Shown here: positions 27,806 to 40,385 of the stretch, one piece after another
Layout: the number at the start of each line of letters is the position of its first letter
Position numbering within the stretch: position 1 is the first letter of the stretch
Assembly: GCF_036884655.1 (NCBI RefSeq)
Contig: NC_088339.1
Span: 28,800,501 to 28,864,500, forward strand
DNA: 64,000 nt
From: Musa acuminata AAA Group
Taxonomy: Eukaryota; Streptophyta; Magnoliopsida; Zingiberales; Musaceae
Direction: 5' to 3'
The notes under the pieces: generated by a model
Databases searched by the model: none
The model's input: only the letters and a program-made list of their open reading frames with translations
What the model was told of the DNA's origin: nothing
Translations under genes and position numbers: made by a program

Positions 27806-29749
27806 GAGACCGTGTGAGAATGGGAGTCGCTCGAAGGCAAATACGCTGCTCTTTGATGACGAAAGGATGACGGAGTACACGATCACCGATTGTAGCCCTC
27901 ACAGAGGTAGATTCGAACCAAAAACCGACTCCGTTCGATACTTCATCGATTTCGAAACTAAATCCGAACAGTTCGATTATAATTTCTATTTTTTGATAAT
28001 TAAAATTGATGATTTCTGAATTGGAATGGATGACAGACAAATTAGAATCGTCGATTTTGAAACCGAAAGTCAACCTGATAGACCATAAATCTCAAATAAA
28101 GAACTTAATACATATACTTTAATATCCTTTTATGAGAAAATAGATTTAGATTTAACATGTTAATGAAATCTAAACATATGATGTAGATCGAAACGATGAA
28201 TCGGAATTTCACAAATATTTTTAATTAAACACTACAACAAAAAAAATTGATACAAGATTCAGACTCATTTAATCTAGCCATCAAAAAACTTTAAAGATCT
28301 TAATCTAATAGCAGAGAGTAACTTTGAGTTTATTGTTTCAGTATACTGAAATGATGTTCTTTGATCTAGTAATCACAGTAATTGTAGTCTAATTGTCCAT
28401 ATACAGTTTGAGTAGCATGTACAAATTCATAGTTTATAGACCAAAGCTGTCGCCAACGAGGAAACAAGGCATGAACTGCTCCCATCTTTTACTTCCAAGA
28501 GATCAATGTATAATGAAAGAATTAACTTATGATTCAAAATTTATTGTTCTAAAGCTGTTCACTAGGCACGATCTGCTAGTATAACAAAACTAGTCTAACT
28601 TCCTGATGCAAGTGGCGAGGACCTGAATCCAGATGTGTTGAAAGCATCGGATGATTCTATGATGCAGCCTTGGTCGGTGGCGCGGGCATCAGGTGCAGAT
28701 GTGGTTGTTCGAGCTTCTGAGAACCAGGCTTTCAAGTCTGTGATTCCCAGAGCATAATCGATCAGATTCAGATCATTAAACCATGCTCAACGGCGAGCCG
28801 ATCACCAATGGGCCTCTCGAGTAGTAGTTTTCAGCACCTTATGAGTCCTGTGGCAACACCACCAGAAAAATCAGAACAAGCCTGCAATGAACAGAACTGA
28901 CATCTGCAACAGATACATAAGATAAATCCATAACATTTTGTACTGCTACAGAAACACAATTTGCAAAATGATAGCTTTGTGGCAACTGCAAATAAAAGGC
29001 AAGTTGGAATCATTGACTACTTTTCCATATAGTACAGCTTTCTCACTCCAAAAAGAAAAAAGATTGTATAAATTTCTTCGATTAGAATATAAAAATGTTG
29101 CATTTCTTTTGAAGATGTGATGGAATCAAACTGAGTTGCAAGTAAACAGTTGCTTATTAGTGAGATATCAAGTCAGGTTTCATGTTTCGACAGAATCATT
29201 GTGGCTTAGTTCTTCATTCTTTACTAGAAATAAGAAATAAAGTAAACTCTATTGCTGCAAGTGAGGTGAAGATGTGATGATCAAATAGGTGTGCACTAGA
29301 AGATACATCTAATTAATATTTTTGAAGTTTCATAGCAAATTGTTGTCCCCTATGTTACTGTGTCTAAGAGTTATTTCTCTCTGCTACTGAAAAAGTTTCG
29401 TTGACAAAGAATACACAACCTGTTCACAGAATATGTACTTTAGCCAGATCCGAGGACTGGCTCAACGATCAAACTCCAACAAAACCCAGGATTGATGAAT
29501 AAAACCAAACCCCTGCATGCAGAGACTGTCTTTGTAACTTAGATCATAGTCACCAGAAAAGATTCAAAGGAGGAATCTTAGCATAGCACGAAGGTTTACT
29601 TGTATATTTTAGTATAATGATGTCTAGTAAATCCTCTGGGATGTGGTCCATATTGTGCAGAATAGTAAGAAGGCATCCCCATGGACTAGTAAATAAGGAG
29701 AAATATTAGCCAATTAGCGAAATTGCAACAATACCTGTTCCAACCAAAG
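27806..29749. other. intergenic, no gene recognised
   Basis: AT-rich upstream region of the PPR gene and 3' flank of the formin gene. Short ORFs (28393-28584, 28831-29120) carry no family signature. Confidence 0.45.
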
Positions 29750-32700
29750 TCAGCTCTCATCATCCGAACTAGAACTATCGACCCGCCGATCCCTTATCGC
29801 CGGAAAAAGTAGCTGCTTTGGATCTGGCACGGGTAGTGGTGATGATGTTTCTCTATTTCTGGGTGCTTGTTTAACTTTTCTTGGTGCTTCTCTCACCTCT
29901 TTGCAGGCCTTATCTAACATCACAAGAAAGTCCCGTACAATTACAAACAATCGCAAGCCCTCATCCTTCCCAGCATTTCCATGGAAAAAGTCTGTGGTTT
30001 TCTTTACCAATAATCTTAGTCTCTTTTCTTCACCTAATAAGAAACTGATTCCAGTTTCAGCTTGCTCCATGAAACTCTTGAGTATGTGATGAAACCCACT
30101 TTCCTCCTCATGACTTTTCATGCTTGTATTTAGGAATTCCTTTGTCCTCACCGACCTGTGGTTAAGCTGTGCCACCAAAGTTGTCAAGGCATCAGCATCC
30201 AAAGATGCTGCTTTCTTGACATTTTGAAGTTCATCTCCAAGACCTGAAACAATTTTAAGACCAAGTTTTCGGAAGTAGTCTTCAGATTCATGGAGTGAAT
30301 CATCGCTAAGATCATCAGAGTTCAGGCTAGAGACGCTCCCACTTCGTTCCCTGGCTATTCGTACAGCACGCACACCTTCAGATCGAATTATCTCTTGAAC
30401 AACAAAATGCAATAATGTTGTCTTCCCATCGGCTCCTTTAACATCAGACAACTTCAGGAGTGTATCAAGCTTGAATGCTTGTGCTCCCCCACGGAAGGTA
30501 CCATCATTCATGCGATTGCCAGTTTTAAGGACAGCTTCTAATAGCTTCAAGAACAGACGGCTACTTTTTAGTTCTTCACAGGCCACCTGATAAGAATAAT
30601 GCGTAAAAAGAAAATAATTTAGAGATATCCATGTTAGTGGAACTGGTACTGGAAAAGCTTTACTTCCTATGGTCAGTCATATCAAATATGAGAACGGCAA
30701 TGTCCCCATACATACGGTGCCTTGATAAAAACATCTTTCAAGTTTTTTGATGATTATGAACCTCACTGATGAAAAGAGAACATAGAGCACTGCACATAGA
30801 AGAAGTACTGTTTCATATCCTCTCAAATTATCTTGGTTGCCACCTTCCTTTGCTGACAAGAAAAATCCATGAAAAACTGACAGGGATTTTAAACTTTAGC
30901 TTTGCTATGAATACAGGCATTGGGAAAGAAAACCCACTGCACTGACATGTCAACACACAAAATTTTGGAAAAATATGAAATGCCATGTGGCATACATGGC
31001 AATTGGAAAGAGAAAACATAATGTTCATGTATTGCTATAAATATATAATAACACACAAGAAACAAATTTGTACAATTTGGACGACCTGTGATTATCATGA
31101 TATATAACTTAAGGGATCCAGTTATGGATGGATAATGTTATGGACATCATTCACATCCAGAGTAAATCATAGTATTAAATTACATTAGTCTTGCCAGTGT
31201 ACAACATATGCTCAGAAACTTTAAAATTGATCTACTTGTATCCCACATGTATACTGCACATGCATAATTTCATAGATAATGTAGTTTTTCATGGTCCGCA
31301 TAGATAAAGTAAAATGCTAGTGAATGGATTGTCCACCATGTTTTAGGTGAGTTATCCTTTTTCCCCAAGCATGCATTGAAGGGTCCTAACACATGTTCTG
31401 GAAGCATCAAAATGTCTATGACCAACATGAGTACAACCATAGATACATTCACTTTCTACACATTGACCTTCCCACTCATCACAGGACAATAAAGAAAAAA
31501 GTTCAAATAAAAGAAAATTGTCCTAGTCAAAATGCTTCTCTATTAACCCATATTAGATGTTTGTAAATGTTTTGATTTCTCGATATTTAACCTTTTCTCT
31601 TTGCTCTAAACTACAGTTTAATAAGTAGATGTTGAAATGCAATACTGAACTAGTTGTATGGTTAGAACTGAAAAACACAACAAGTCATGATTGAAAAATT
31701 AAATGCTGGACCAGATCTTACCTCTAGTGTAGAAAACGATTCCGTGGCAGTTGAAACTTCTTCTGGCATGGAAGCCATGAAAAGAAGTGCTTCTAGTCTT
31801 TGAAAAGCAAACGGAATATCCAATAATGCCTTCAAAAACCTTTCTGCTAAGCCAAGTTCAGAATGATCACCAGTATACAATCGAAGCTTCAGCTCTTCAT
31901 CAGTTGTAGGAGCCATCTTTATCAATGTTTGTAGTAACTCCACTGGAAGCTTTTTTCCTTTTTCAGAAAAATCAATCAATTATTACAACACACAAATTAT
32001 ACATAGCTACAACTTAAAGGATATATATTGAGACCCAAAAGAGAGTAGACAAGATAATTTAGTATGTAACAGAAACAACACTTGTAGTAACTCCACTGGA
32101 AGCTTTTTTCCTTGTTCAGAAAAATCAATCAAGTATTACAACACACAAATTAAACATAGCTACAAGCTAAAGGATATATATTGAGACTCAAAAGAAAGTA
32201 GACAAAATAATTTAGTATGTAACGGCAACAAACAGAATCAGGAGACCACGGCATGTATAATGATTTGCATTAAGAGGAGCTTTCTTACCAAAAAAAGAAA
32301 AAGGAACAACTGGATTCTAAGATTTGGCAAATCATCAGGACAAGACACATAAAAAAGCATTATAGACAAGAGTTTCCTTAAATTTTCTACTTGTGAGTAC
32401 ACAAAAGAAATCCTTTTTTTCATCATTTTCTTTTTTATGTATATTATCCAATATTCCGTAGCAAGTAATAGGGTAATACAAGTTGAAACGTTAAGTATCA
32501 AAATCATATATTCTGCCAATTGTTCAATTTCCACATTGTGAATCAGGGAGCATAATTGTCTCATAAGGATGAACATAAATTAGGTGCCACCACCAACAAC
32601 ATATATGTAAAGGAACTGATCCAGAAAGAAACTAAATTGAACAGTTTGAGTTGTCATGAAAAATTCACCAAAGTATTCTTTTTCTAACTTCTAATAGAAT

Positions 32701-35700
32701 CTTTCTCACAATAGTTTTGGAATATAATGAAAAAAACCTACCTTCCATAAGAGCATCACGAACTCCTTCTATTTTCACATTCAGTGCCTTTAATGAAATA
32801 GCCAAATTTTGGGACTTCTTGGCATCAAGAATCCGAACATATTCAACAGGAACCTTTGATGATAAGCCCTTCCCACAATTTTTGGGTTTATTAGCAGAAT
32901 TGTAACCAAAAAGACTTTCAATCATCTCCTCATCAAACCTATAGACAGAAGTTATTATGTTCAACATAAGACTATGGAGAAGATCCAAAAGATGAGACAC
33001 TGGAGAGCTTACTGGAATGAACCCGACTTAATCTGATTCCACACCATAGATTGATCAGGGTTTGCAAGAACTTTATCCCAAAATAATGGTTTGAGCTTTG
33101 TTTTTGGTGCACCATCTGATACAGAATGTTGGGGCCCAAGAGGGGATGGCGGAGGCACTTTTGATGGACCCAGGTTTATTTTTGGTGCACGAGGAACAGA
33201 AGCAGCTTTTGGTGGAGGTGGAGGGGGACCACCAGGTCTTTTGATGGATGGGGGAGGGGGTGGAACAGGAGCCGAAGGAACAGCCTTTGGAACTGGAGGA
33301 GCCATTACAGGTGGTGGTGGTGGAGGTTGTGGAGATCGTGGAGGTGGAAGTGGAGGAGGAGATGGTGATGAAGATGGAGATGGAGATGGAGATGGAGATG
33401 GAGGTGGAGGTGGAGGTGGAGGTGAAGATGGAGATGGAGGTGAAGGTGGTGATCGAGGTAGAGGTGAAGGTGGAGGAGGAGGCGGAGGCGGAGGTGGAGG
33501 TTTGGAAGTGGGCTTTTCTGCTGGTCCATTGGTTGGTGCACCAGATAGCTCCATAGATGAACTTAAATGTCCAGAGTGTAATTTGGATGATGGAACCTCA
33601 GCTGAGCCAACACTCAAGGGTGAAGCATCACCAACTTGGATTGATTCGGATTTGAGAGACAAAACTCCTGACTTATTCTTCTCACTCGAAGTTGCTATGC
33701 CAGAGTTTTGTGAAGAATCTGGAAACACATTCACGATCAGTCTCTGAAGTAATACTCATACATAAAGGAACAAGTATATAAACTTTTCATACCAGAGAAG
33801 TCACTCAAACTCAAACTTAGGAGTGGCTTGTCATCCTTCAAGTCATTACTTGAGTAAACTTTTTTTCTACGGCAATTAATATATAGAATAAACAGAATTG
33901 CTGCAACAAAAGAGGTTCCTGCTACGCTTAAAGCAACTGCAACAGCAATTGTTTTGTTGGTTTCCTCTTGCTCCTTAGCTAAAAAATCTGCAGTTTCATC
34001 TGGGCTCATTTCATCGAAAGCTGGTGGAACAAATTTACTGGAAGCATGGGTTAGTGTACGTGCAGGTCTTAGGATAGAGGGAGGTGCTGGACTAGACTTA
34101 GAAGGGCCAGATGAAACATATGGAAATGAAGCTGAAGCATAAGCAGGGGAACAAAACGTTGGTGGTGCATGGGTAGGGACCATGGTTGGTGTAGGGTGAT
34201 CAGCCAGATTCCTCCTTGAAGCGGGATAACGTCTGATTAATGGTTCAAGATTATAGTACCAATTTCTCATAGAGTTCTTCTCTCCTGTATGAGCAAGATG
34301 AATATGTTTACCCAAACATATAAGTAAGAAATACTTGAGACGTGAAGATAGTGCAGCCACACCTTTTTCTTCATTGTCTTTTGCAAGCAACCCCACTTTT
34401 ACTTGGTTTTGTCTGGAATCTTTGATCATGTCGTCCAAAAGGGAGAAGTCTAATTTTTTCATAATTTCTTTTACATCTTTTGGATGTAGACCACAATCAA
34501 GCAACATCTTTTCCACCTGTAAATTTTGCATCTCATCAGCAGCTTATTTTGGATTTATACCATGCGATCGTAGTCATGATACAGATGTTAAAATCTAAAA
34601 TGGTATCTAAATTGATGAAGCATCTAAAATGGCAGAAAATAATAGGACAAGTACACATGTTAATATGCATTGACATGGATGGATTGTGCAATTTTAAGTA
34701 AATATAATTTGTTTTTGTAAGTTCAAGCACAAAGTAAAAGTTTTCATTTGAATTCTGATGTTCTAACAGAAATCATGTTCACATAGGCAATTATTTTGAC
34801 ATATAGAAAGGATGTTTAGGGGCAAAATATCTACACCTTTTTGCATCATACCGCCAAAGTTCATAACTTGTACACAACTTTGAATGCTGTTGGCATTTAT
34901 ACTCAATGTAAATGATGCCTGTGTGTTCATTTTTGCCATGCCTCACAAGGACAGACACATGAAAAATATAACGATATTTTTTATGAATTAAAATAGCTAA
35001 AGATGTGAATCATGAATAGATGACATAAAAAGATCAATAGGAAGAAGCTTTAAGTAATAAAGAAAGAAACCAAATATTGAGAGAGAGGAGACAAGTTAGG
35101 GGACTCAATAAACTTGATATTTGCTAGTGCCAGGTGAACTTTTGCAAAGTACAAAAGAAGATCTAGCAGTCAGTTTCAGCATTGATTTCATGGTTATCCA
35201 TAATATCTATTAATAATTTGTAGTCCACAATTAGCAGTTTTGCTTGTTCTCTCTTTTCTTTTTGTTCAGTGCTGATATCAAGTAACTTTGGTTTTTCTTT
35301 CCAGAGAGCAGGATAAAACGATAAGTGATGCTTGCAGCCCATACTCTTTAGCCAAAGAGATGAAAGCACAAAGGTACTGCACTTCACTGTTTAGAGGGAC
35401 AAGAAATCAATAACTTTAACAGAATTTAGGCAACAAATGTTAACATTTGCAACATTATTACGAATTGACATCAGTAATTTGGAATCCTGAAGATTGTTTG
35501 GTATGTTTGACCTATGTCACAACAACCGAAAAACATGGAGCAATAGTTTTACATAACAAAATTGACACAGGAATGACAAATCTCTGCAGCAGATTACATT
35601 TATTGTGAAAACTTGGAAGCTTATGTTTGAACAAGAAGATTCTAGATTTCTTCAATGAACTAAAATGTGGGAAATGCCAAGGCATAAATCTAAAACCTAC

Positions 35701-36241
35701 AGCTGTGCACCAACATTTCGTATCTACTAGTCATATTGACATTTGATTATCGATTGCAGATGCATACTTCATCTCATCTGACTAATTCTTACCCTGTTTG
35801 CAAAATTTTCTTTCAACTAATTACCATTTTATGCAACAGAATATGATGCATTGAATTTGAAGAGAGTCCAAATCAAGAAATTAACTCGATGGAAAAATTG
35901 TGCACCCCTCCAGTTGTATTGCAGTGAAGATTAGAAAGTATGATGAATCATCCAAAAAGAGTTTTCCAAACAAATCAAGCTAAAATTCCATTAAAGCCAG
36001 TTGTGCTAGTCTACTCAGTAGAAAAGCGTATTTGTATAACCTAGTTATGGGATATAATTCCAGTCACAATCCGGAAGAAAGAGAGATCAAGACTACAACA
36101 AATCATCCTTCTCACCATATTGGGAACAAAAGAATCAGCCAAATTGAAGAATTGGCTCTGTCTTCCCGGCCAAACTTTTGTCACGAGAACGGAAAACAAG
36201 ACCATACATGCAACGGCCGAAGCTTTCCTGCTTATAGCCAT
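29750..36241 (-). CDS. class I formin, membrane-anchored actin nucleator
   Basis: Six coding exons: 36241-36116, 34516-33793, 33718-33013, 32938-32742, 31957-31722 and 30586-29750. Sites are GT-AG and phases agree, about 941 aa. Exon 1 encodes a signal peptide ([20 protein letters not shown]). Exon 2 has a Pro/Ser-rich extracytoplasmic part and a transmembrane helix ([20 protein letters not shown], about 232-255) followed by CRRKK. Exon 3 encodes a long FH1 polyproline/serine tract (about 361-490) and the FH2 start [17 protein letters not shown]. Exons 4-6 complete FH2 ([31 protein letters not shown]) to about 870, then an Arg/Ser-rich tail. FH1 binds profilin-actin, FH2 nucleates and caps actin, and class I plant formins link actin to plasma membrane and wall. 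The first junction is inferred from one good donor, so a further exon in the 1.6 kb intron is possible. Confidence 0.9.
31930..32235. repeat. 153-bp tandem duplication over a formin splice acceptor
   Basis: Two direct copies (31930-32082 and 32083-32235), period 153 (GTAGTAACTCCACTGGAAGC at 31931 and 32084), with only scattered differences. The left copy spans the 5' end of formin exon 5 and its acceptor at 31958; the right copy lies within the preceding intron and carries the same acceptor and about 25 exon bases. Confidence 0.9.
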
Positions 36242-37845
36242 AATCTCTCTGACAGATGTTAGAGGCAAAGACTAATCTTCTCATGTCATAAATATGTTAT
36301 CCCAATCACCTCCCAAAACATCATGGGAATTAGCTCAAAACGTTGCACTTTTTTCCTCGCTCAGAAATAAGAAAACAGTGGCATCTTTTTCTTTATCTCC
36401 AGAACCAAGAGCCCAGATGAGGTTTCCTGAAAGAAAATGCTTATCTTCGACGACAAGAATCAGCAGAAGCGGAAAAGGCGAAAAATCCTTCAATTTTTTG
36501 CGACCTATTGCTCCTTGACCAGATGAATTCCAGAAAGCTAAAATCGGAAAGCAGCCACCTTAACGAAAGGTGCAAACCAAGACCCGCGCCTGGGGACTAC
36601 ACGTGCCTCAACGCGTTGCTGAGAATCCAGAGGATGCTCAAAAATCGATCCTTTCCCTTGTTGAAATAATAAAACAGACTCGGACCTCCGAATTATAATG
36701 CTAAAAAATGTCTACTTTTCTCTCCGAGAAACCAAGAAACGGATCAAATCGCGCCAAAGATCACCGCCTTTGAGTTGCCAAACAGGATGAATGCCACGAG
36801 CATCGTGCCAGGAGATGGAGCAAATCATGCCAAAGAACGAGTTACGTAAGAGAAAAGCCCCAACGTCGCCAAGAGGAACCTCGAATCGCCCACGATGCCC
36901 TCCCCTTTCGAGTAAATCGACACAAACGAGCTGATGTCCCAAACAAGCGGCCTCGGAGGAAGAAAATTATGTCCTAATGGCAGCTGACGAAGGGGAAAGG
37001 GAGCTCCTTTGGGATCGGAAACGATGAACGGAAACGGAAGCTCGCGGATAACAATCTCTTCCTCCTAAATGTCGCCTGTGGACTTCGGGAGGAGGGAGGA
37101 GGGAGGAGGGCCGAAGGCGACCAAAGCGGGGGGAAGCCGCGTGAGAGGGGAATTGAAATGGCGTGGCTTTTGTTGGCAAAATCGAGACTCTTCTCCCACA
37201 TGGAAACCTCCTTAGAGAGAACGGAATGCCAACAGTTGACACATGACAACTCGTTTATATTACATGCATATGATCACAAACAATAGACAACAAAATATGA
37301 CTTATTTTCCTTTTCTCTCCATTGTATTGATGACAACTCATCTTCATTCTAATTATCCACTTCTTAGAGAATGTATTATATTATAAAAGGAAAAAAACAA
37401 TATTTTATACACTTAAAAAAAAAAAAAAAGACACATTAAATAAAAAATAGTTATTAACCATTTAAGATCATAAATTTACCATAAGCTCAAAGCCAAATAA
37501 TAAAATACCAAAAGAAAAAAAGGAAAAAAATTATCATAAATTTTCTTTGGAGCGTTATAAAAAAAAGGAAAAAAAGGCAAGCAGGATATTTAAATTTAAT
37601 TCGAAAGAAATGAGAAGGAAATAAAAAATAACAAAACGACCCGTTAAAAATCGCCAACCTTCGCGTTTAAAGCCCATCAAAAGCGTGGGACCCCCCTATC
37701 TCTCGTGCTCCATCACCTCATCGTCACCGTCCAGCATCATTAGGAAAGAGATCATCCGTCACACCCTCCCACCTCTGCTTCTGTTTGAAGACCACACGCA
37801 GGACAGAGAAACGAGCAAAAGGAGGCAGGAAGCACGGAGAAGAAG
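36242..37845. other. formin 5' flank and intergenic
   Basis: 36242-37250 probably includes the formin promoter and leader; it has a CCTCCTCCC repeat on the minus strand (about 37083-37108) and overlapping open frames (36967-37249, minus) that look accidental. 37250-37680 is AT-rich with an A run at about 37416-37428. Confidence 0.4.
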
Positions 37846-38617
37846 ATGTCGAAGACGAAGGCGACGACGATTACGCACATGGACTTCCATGGCGGATCCA
37901 TCCCCTTCCCCTCCTCACCTCTCGTCCGCTCCTGCTTTCGCCCTGACGTACCGCTCGCTACACACTTCTTCCCTCTCCTCAGTACGATATTCTCCCCTTT
38001 ACTCTCTTTTCACAGTCATTGGAACCACCCTAATCTGTCTCCCGTTCTTCCTCTTCAGCCTCTGGCCGTCCGATCGACCCAGCGAGCCCGACCACTACGA
38101 CCGCTCCCTCCCCCGCCCCGGACCGGACAGGCGCGGCCTCCGCTTTCCTCCCTCACGCGCCGCACATCGGCCGTCACTTCGATGAGGACGAGCGAAAGCC
38201 GTTCGACGACTCCTGCTCCCCTCGTCTCCCGGATAACACCCTCCGCCAGTTCTGACGCTGAGCGCCCCATCTCGACCCCGATGGTGCCCCCGCCCCTGTA
38301 CCCCGCTTCCGACCCCCTCTAGCGGCTTCGGTTCTGCTCATATTGCTTGGGGTCTGAATCGAGACGCACGACCCACCACCTCAATGTGGTCCGCCGCGAG
38401 GCTCGCCGAAGCCAGCGCTGCTGAGAAGGTCTCATCAGGCCGGTGGCAGTCGAAGCCACCCGAGGTGAAGGTCATCAGATCCGACGAAATTACGGAAGGC
38501 CTGGAGCGTAGGCTTCGAGAGATCGTTCGGCTTGTGGATGACACAGATCGGAACCTTGAAAGAGAGGCCGAGATCGGTGTAGTGAGCGGTCGCCTACGCG
38601 GAAGTGAGGGAGAGCAC
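37846..38617 (+). pseudogene. frame-disrupted gene fragment of unknown family
   Basis: Coding-like sequence is spread over all three plus frames. It starts MSKTKATTITHMDFHGGSIP at 37846. A membrane-anchor-like SPLYSLFTVIGTTLICLPFF is in the frame ending at 38185. A third frame reads GRHFDEDERKPFDDSCSPRL near 38165-38230, and 38384-38620 gives VKVIRSDEITEGLERRLREI. Together these resemble one protein with an N-terminal membrane anchor broken by at least two indels. A candidate LTR is inserted at its 3' end. I do not recognise the family. Alternatively it is a real gene with unusual splicing. Confidence 0.35.
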
Positions 38618-39220
38618 TAACGGGGATATAAACAGGAATAACTTTGTATAGGAACAAATACTAGAAGACCAAAATACGCAGCGGAATAAAATGGAAACAC
38701 AATCAAACAGAACACCAAGATATACGTGGAAAACCAAGATATACGTGGAAAACCCCTTCAATGTGAAGGGTAAAAACCACGGGGCAAACTAGAGATAATC
38801 CACTATGAGAATAATGAATATACAAATCTCAATCTCTTGCCCAAAACCCAAGCAACAACCACAAGAGAATAACTGGGATACAAGGATCACGTTACTGCCC
38901 ACAATATCTAAAACCTCCCAAGTAATCACAGCAAGAGCCTACTGTAGATTTGATCTAACGTGAGATGAGAACACTGCTAGATGATTGTGAACAGTCTCTC
39001 TGCGTTGTCCTTGTTTTCTTTCCTTTCTTTCTCTTCCTCTTCTGCCTTGTTCTCCTTCTTCTCTTTGGAATCTCGTCGCTGCAAAGATCTGCCTCGTTGC
39101 TGCCTTTTTATAGCTTTAATCTGCCTCTAAAACGCAGCCACCACACCCCCCTAATCTTAATTAGGGTTAGGTTAAGAGGGGGTGTGGGCCGTGGGCTGAA
39201 TATGGGCCATCAGCCCAACA
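38618..39220 (-). mobile_element. candidate solo LTR with AGCAC target duplication
   Basis: 603 bp bounded by AGCAC at 38613-38617 and 39221-39225. On the minus strand it starts TGTTGGGCTGATGG and ends CCCCGTTA. The inside contains GATATACGTGGAAAACC twice in tandem (about 38720-38752) and AAAAACCACGGGGCAAACTA, phrases I associate with plant copia-type LTR sequence. No internal domain is attached. The end is TA instead of CA, so the exact boundary is less secure. Confidence 0.5.
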
Positions 39221-39433
39221 AGCACCGTATTGGGATCTTATACGGATAGGGCAAGGGATCAGGCGACGGCAAGATCTCCAATGTATCCCGAGGTGAAGGA
39301 GGGGAACGCAGCCGGTTTCTCCAGCTAAGGGGCTCGGCCAGTTTCCGTTCTGGGCCTGTTTAAAGGCGGATTAATGGTTATTGATCGATTCTTTATCACG
39401 GATCGATGCAAGTGAGACTACAACCTTTGAAAT

Positions 39434-39851
39434 GGTTGCAGTCTGGTTGATTGTGGGCTAATCAATTCTGGGGGAAAGTTGTGCTCAGATATTTGAATCT
39501 GTTGGGACTAACTAATTTAGGGCATGTTATCGTACGTGACAATTCTTACAATTATTTGAAATCGATTTTATGTTTATTGCTCTTTCAGTTTGATAGCACA
39601 TATTTTAGCATCGTCCAAGTGAACCCAAGCAAGCATACACGACGATACAATCTGGTTGATTGTGGGCTAACCAATTTTGGGGGTAAGTTGTGCTTAGAGA
39701 TTTGAATATGTAAGAGCTAACCAATTCACGGTATGTTATAGTGAGAATTCTTATAATTATTTGAAATTGACTTTATGTTTATTGCTCTTTCAATTTGATA
39801 GGGCATATTTTAACATCGCCCACGTGAACCTAGGTAAGCAAATACAACGAT
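39434..39851. repeat. two-copy tandem duplication, period 209 bp
   Basis: TGGTTGATTGTGGGCTAA occurs at 39444 and 39653, and the following 200 bases are about 85-90 percent alike (shared ATTTGAAAT..GAxTTTATGTTTATTGCTC and CATATTTTA blocks). No coding content. Confidence 0.8.
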
Positions 39852-40385
39852 GCAAACGTGGAATCTCAAGTATGATGTGGCGGGCAGTACACACATGACG
39901 AGCAATCGTTTATCGCCCCTTCCGTACAAACGATATCATCACGGTACAGTCGTCTCGGAAAGCTCAGAGCGACGTCACACGGTACCAATTCGTGCAGTCG
40001 GTCGCCCAAGGAGTCGATCGTAGTTAATTGACCCCGTACGACCAACTCATCCTCGCAGGTATAAAAGCTAACCCTCCTTAAACAGGAGGAGGATTTCGAA
40101 AACTCAACTCTCTCTCATTTCACTAAAAGCTAACTTAAGCTTCGGAGAGGTCGAGTCGAAAAATCCTCCTCCCGACCTCGACTTGTGTGTGTGTGCGCAG
40201 GAGTCCAACGGCGAAGAAATAGACCACTCGTCAAGAGAGAAGATCGCACTCGGGGGATAAGGTTCAAACCCGACCTGACCCGACGCTCGCCCTCACCACC
40301 CGAGCATCCACGTGGGCAATCTTGTACATCTATGACTACATCAAGCCGTGCTGACACCTCGACCACGACGTAAAGATTTACCAAA
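39852..40385 (+). mobile_element. Ty3/gypsy-type LTR fragment
   Basis: TATAAAAGCTAACCCTCCTT (about 40061) is followed by a CT-rich leader, CTAACTTAAGCTTCGGAGAG, GACCTCGACTTGTG and GCAGGAGTCCAACGGCGAAG. This order (TATA box, CTxACTTAAGCxTCGGAG, then TTGTGxGCAG) is the R/U5 layout I know from monocot gypsy LTRs. Left and right boundaries are not defined and no internal region follows. Confidence 0.5.

Noticed and set aside
27806..27886. Upstream extension of the PPR reading frame to 27886
   Set aside because: It would start with GTG; the first ATG in frame is at 27805.
33091..33747. Gly-rich 218-aa plus-strand ORF and acidic and His-rich ORFs nearby
   Set aside because: Antisense and off-frame readings of the formin FH1 repeat; the minus frame is supported by flanking FH2 exons and splice sites.
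36967..37249. Overlapping 91-aa minus ORFs upstream of the formin
   Set aside because: Two frames are open at once in a GC-rich leader or promoter; neither has a domain, and the signal-peptide exon at 36241 is the better start.
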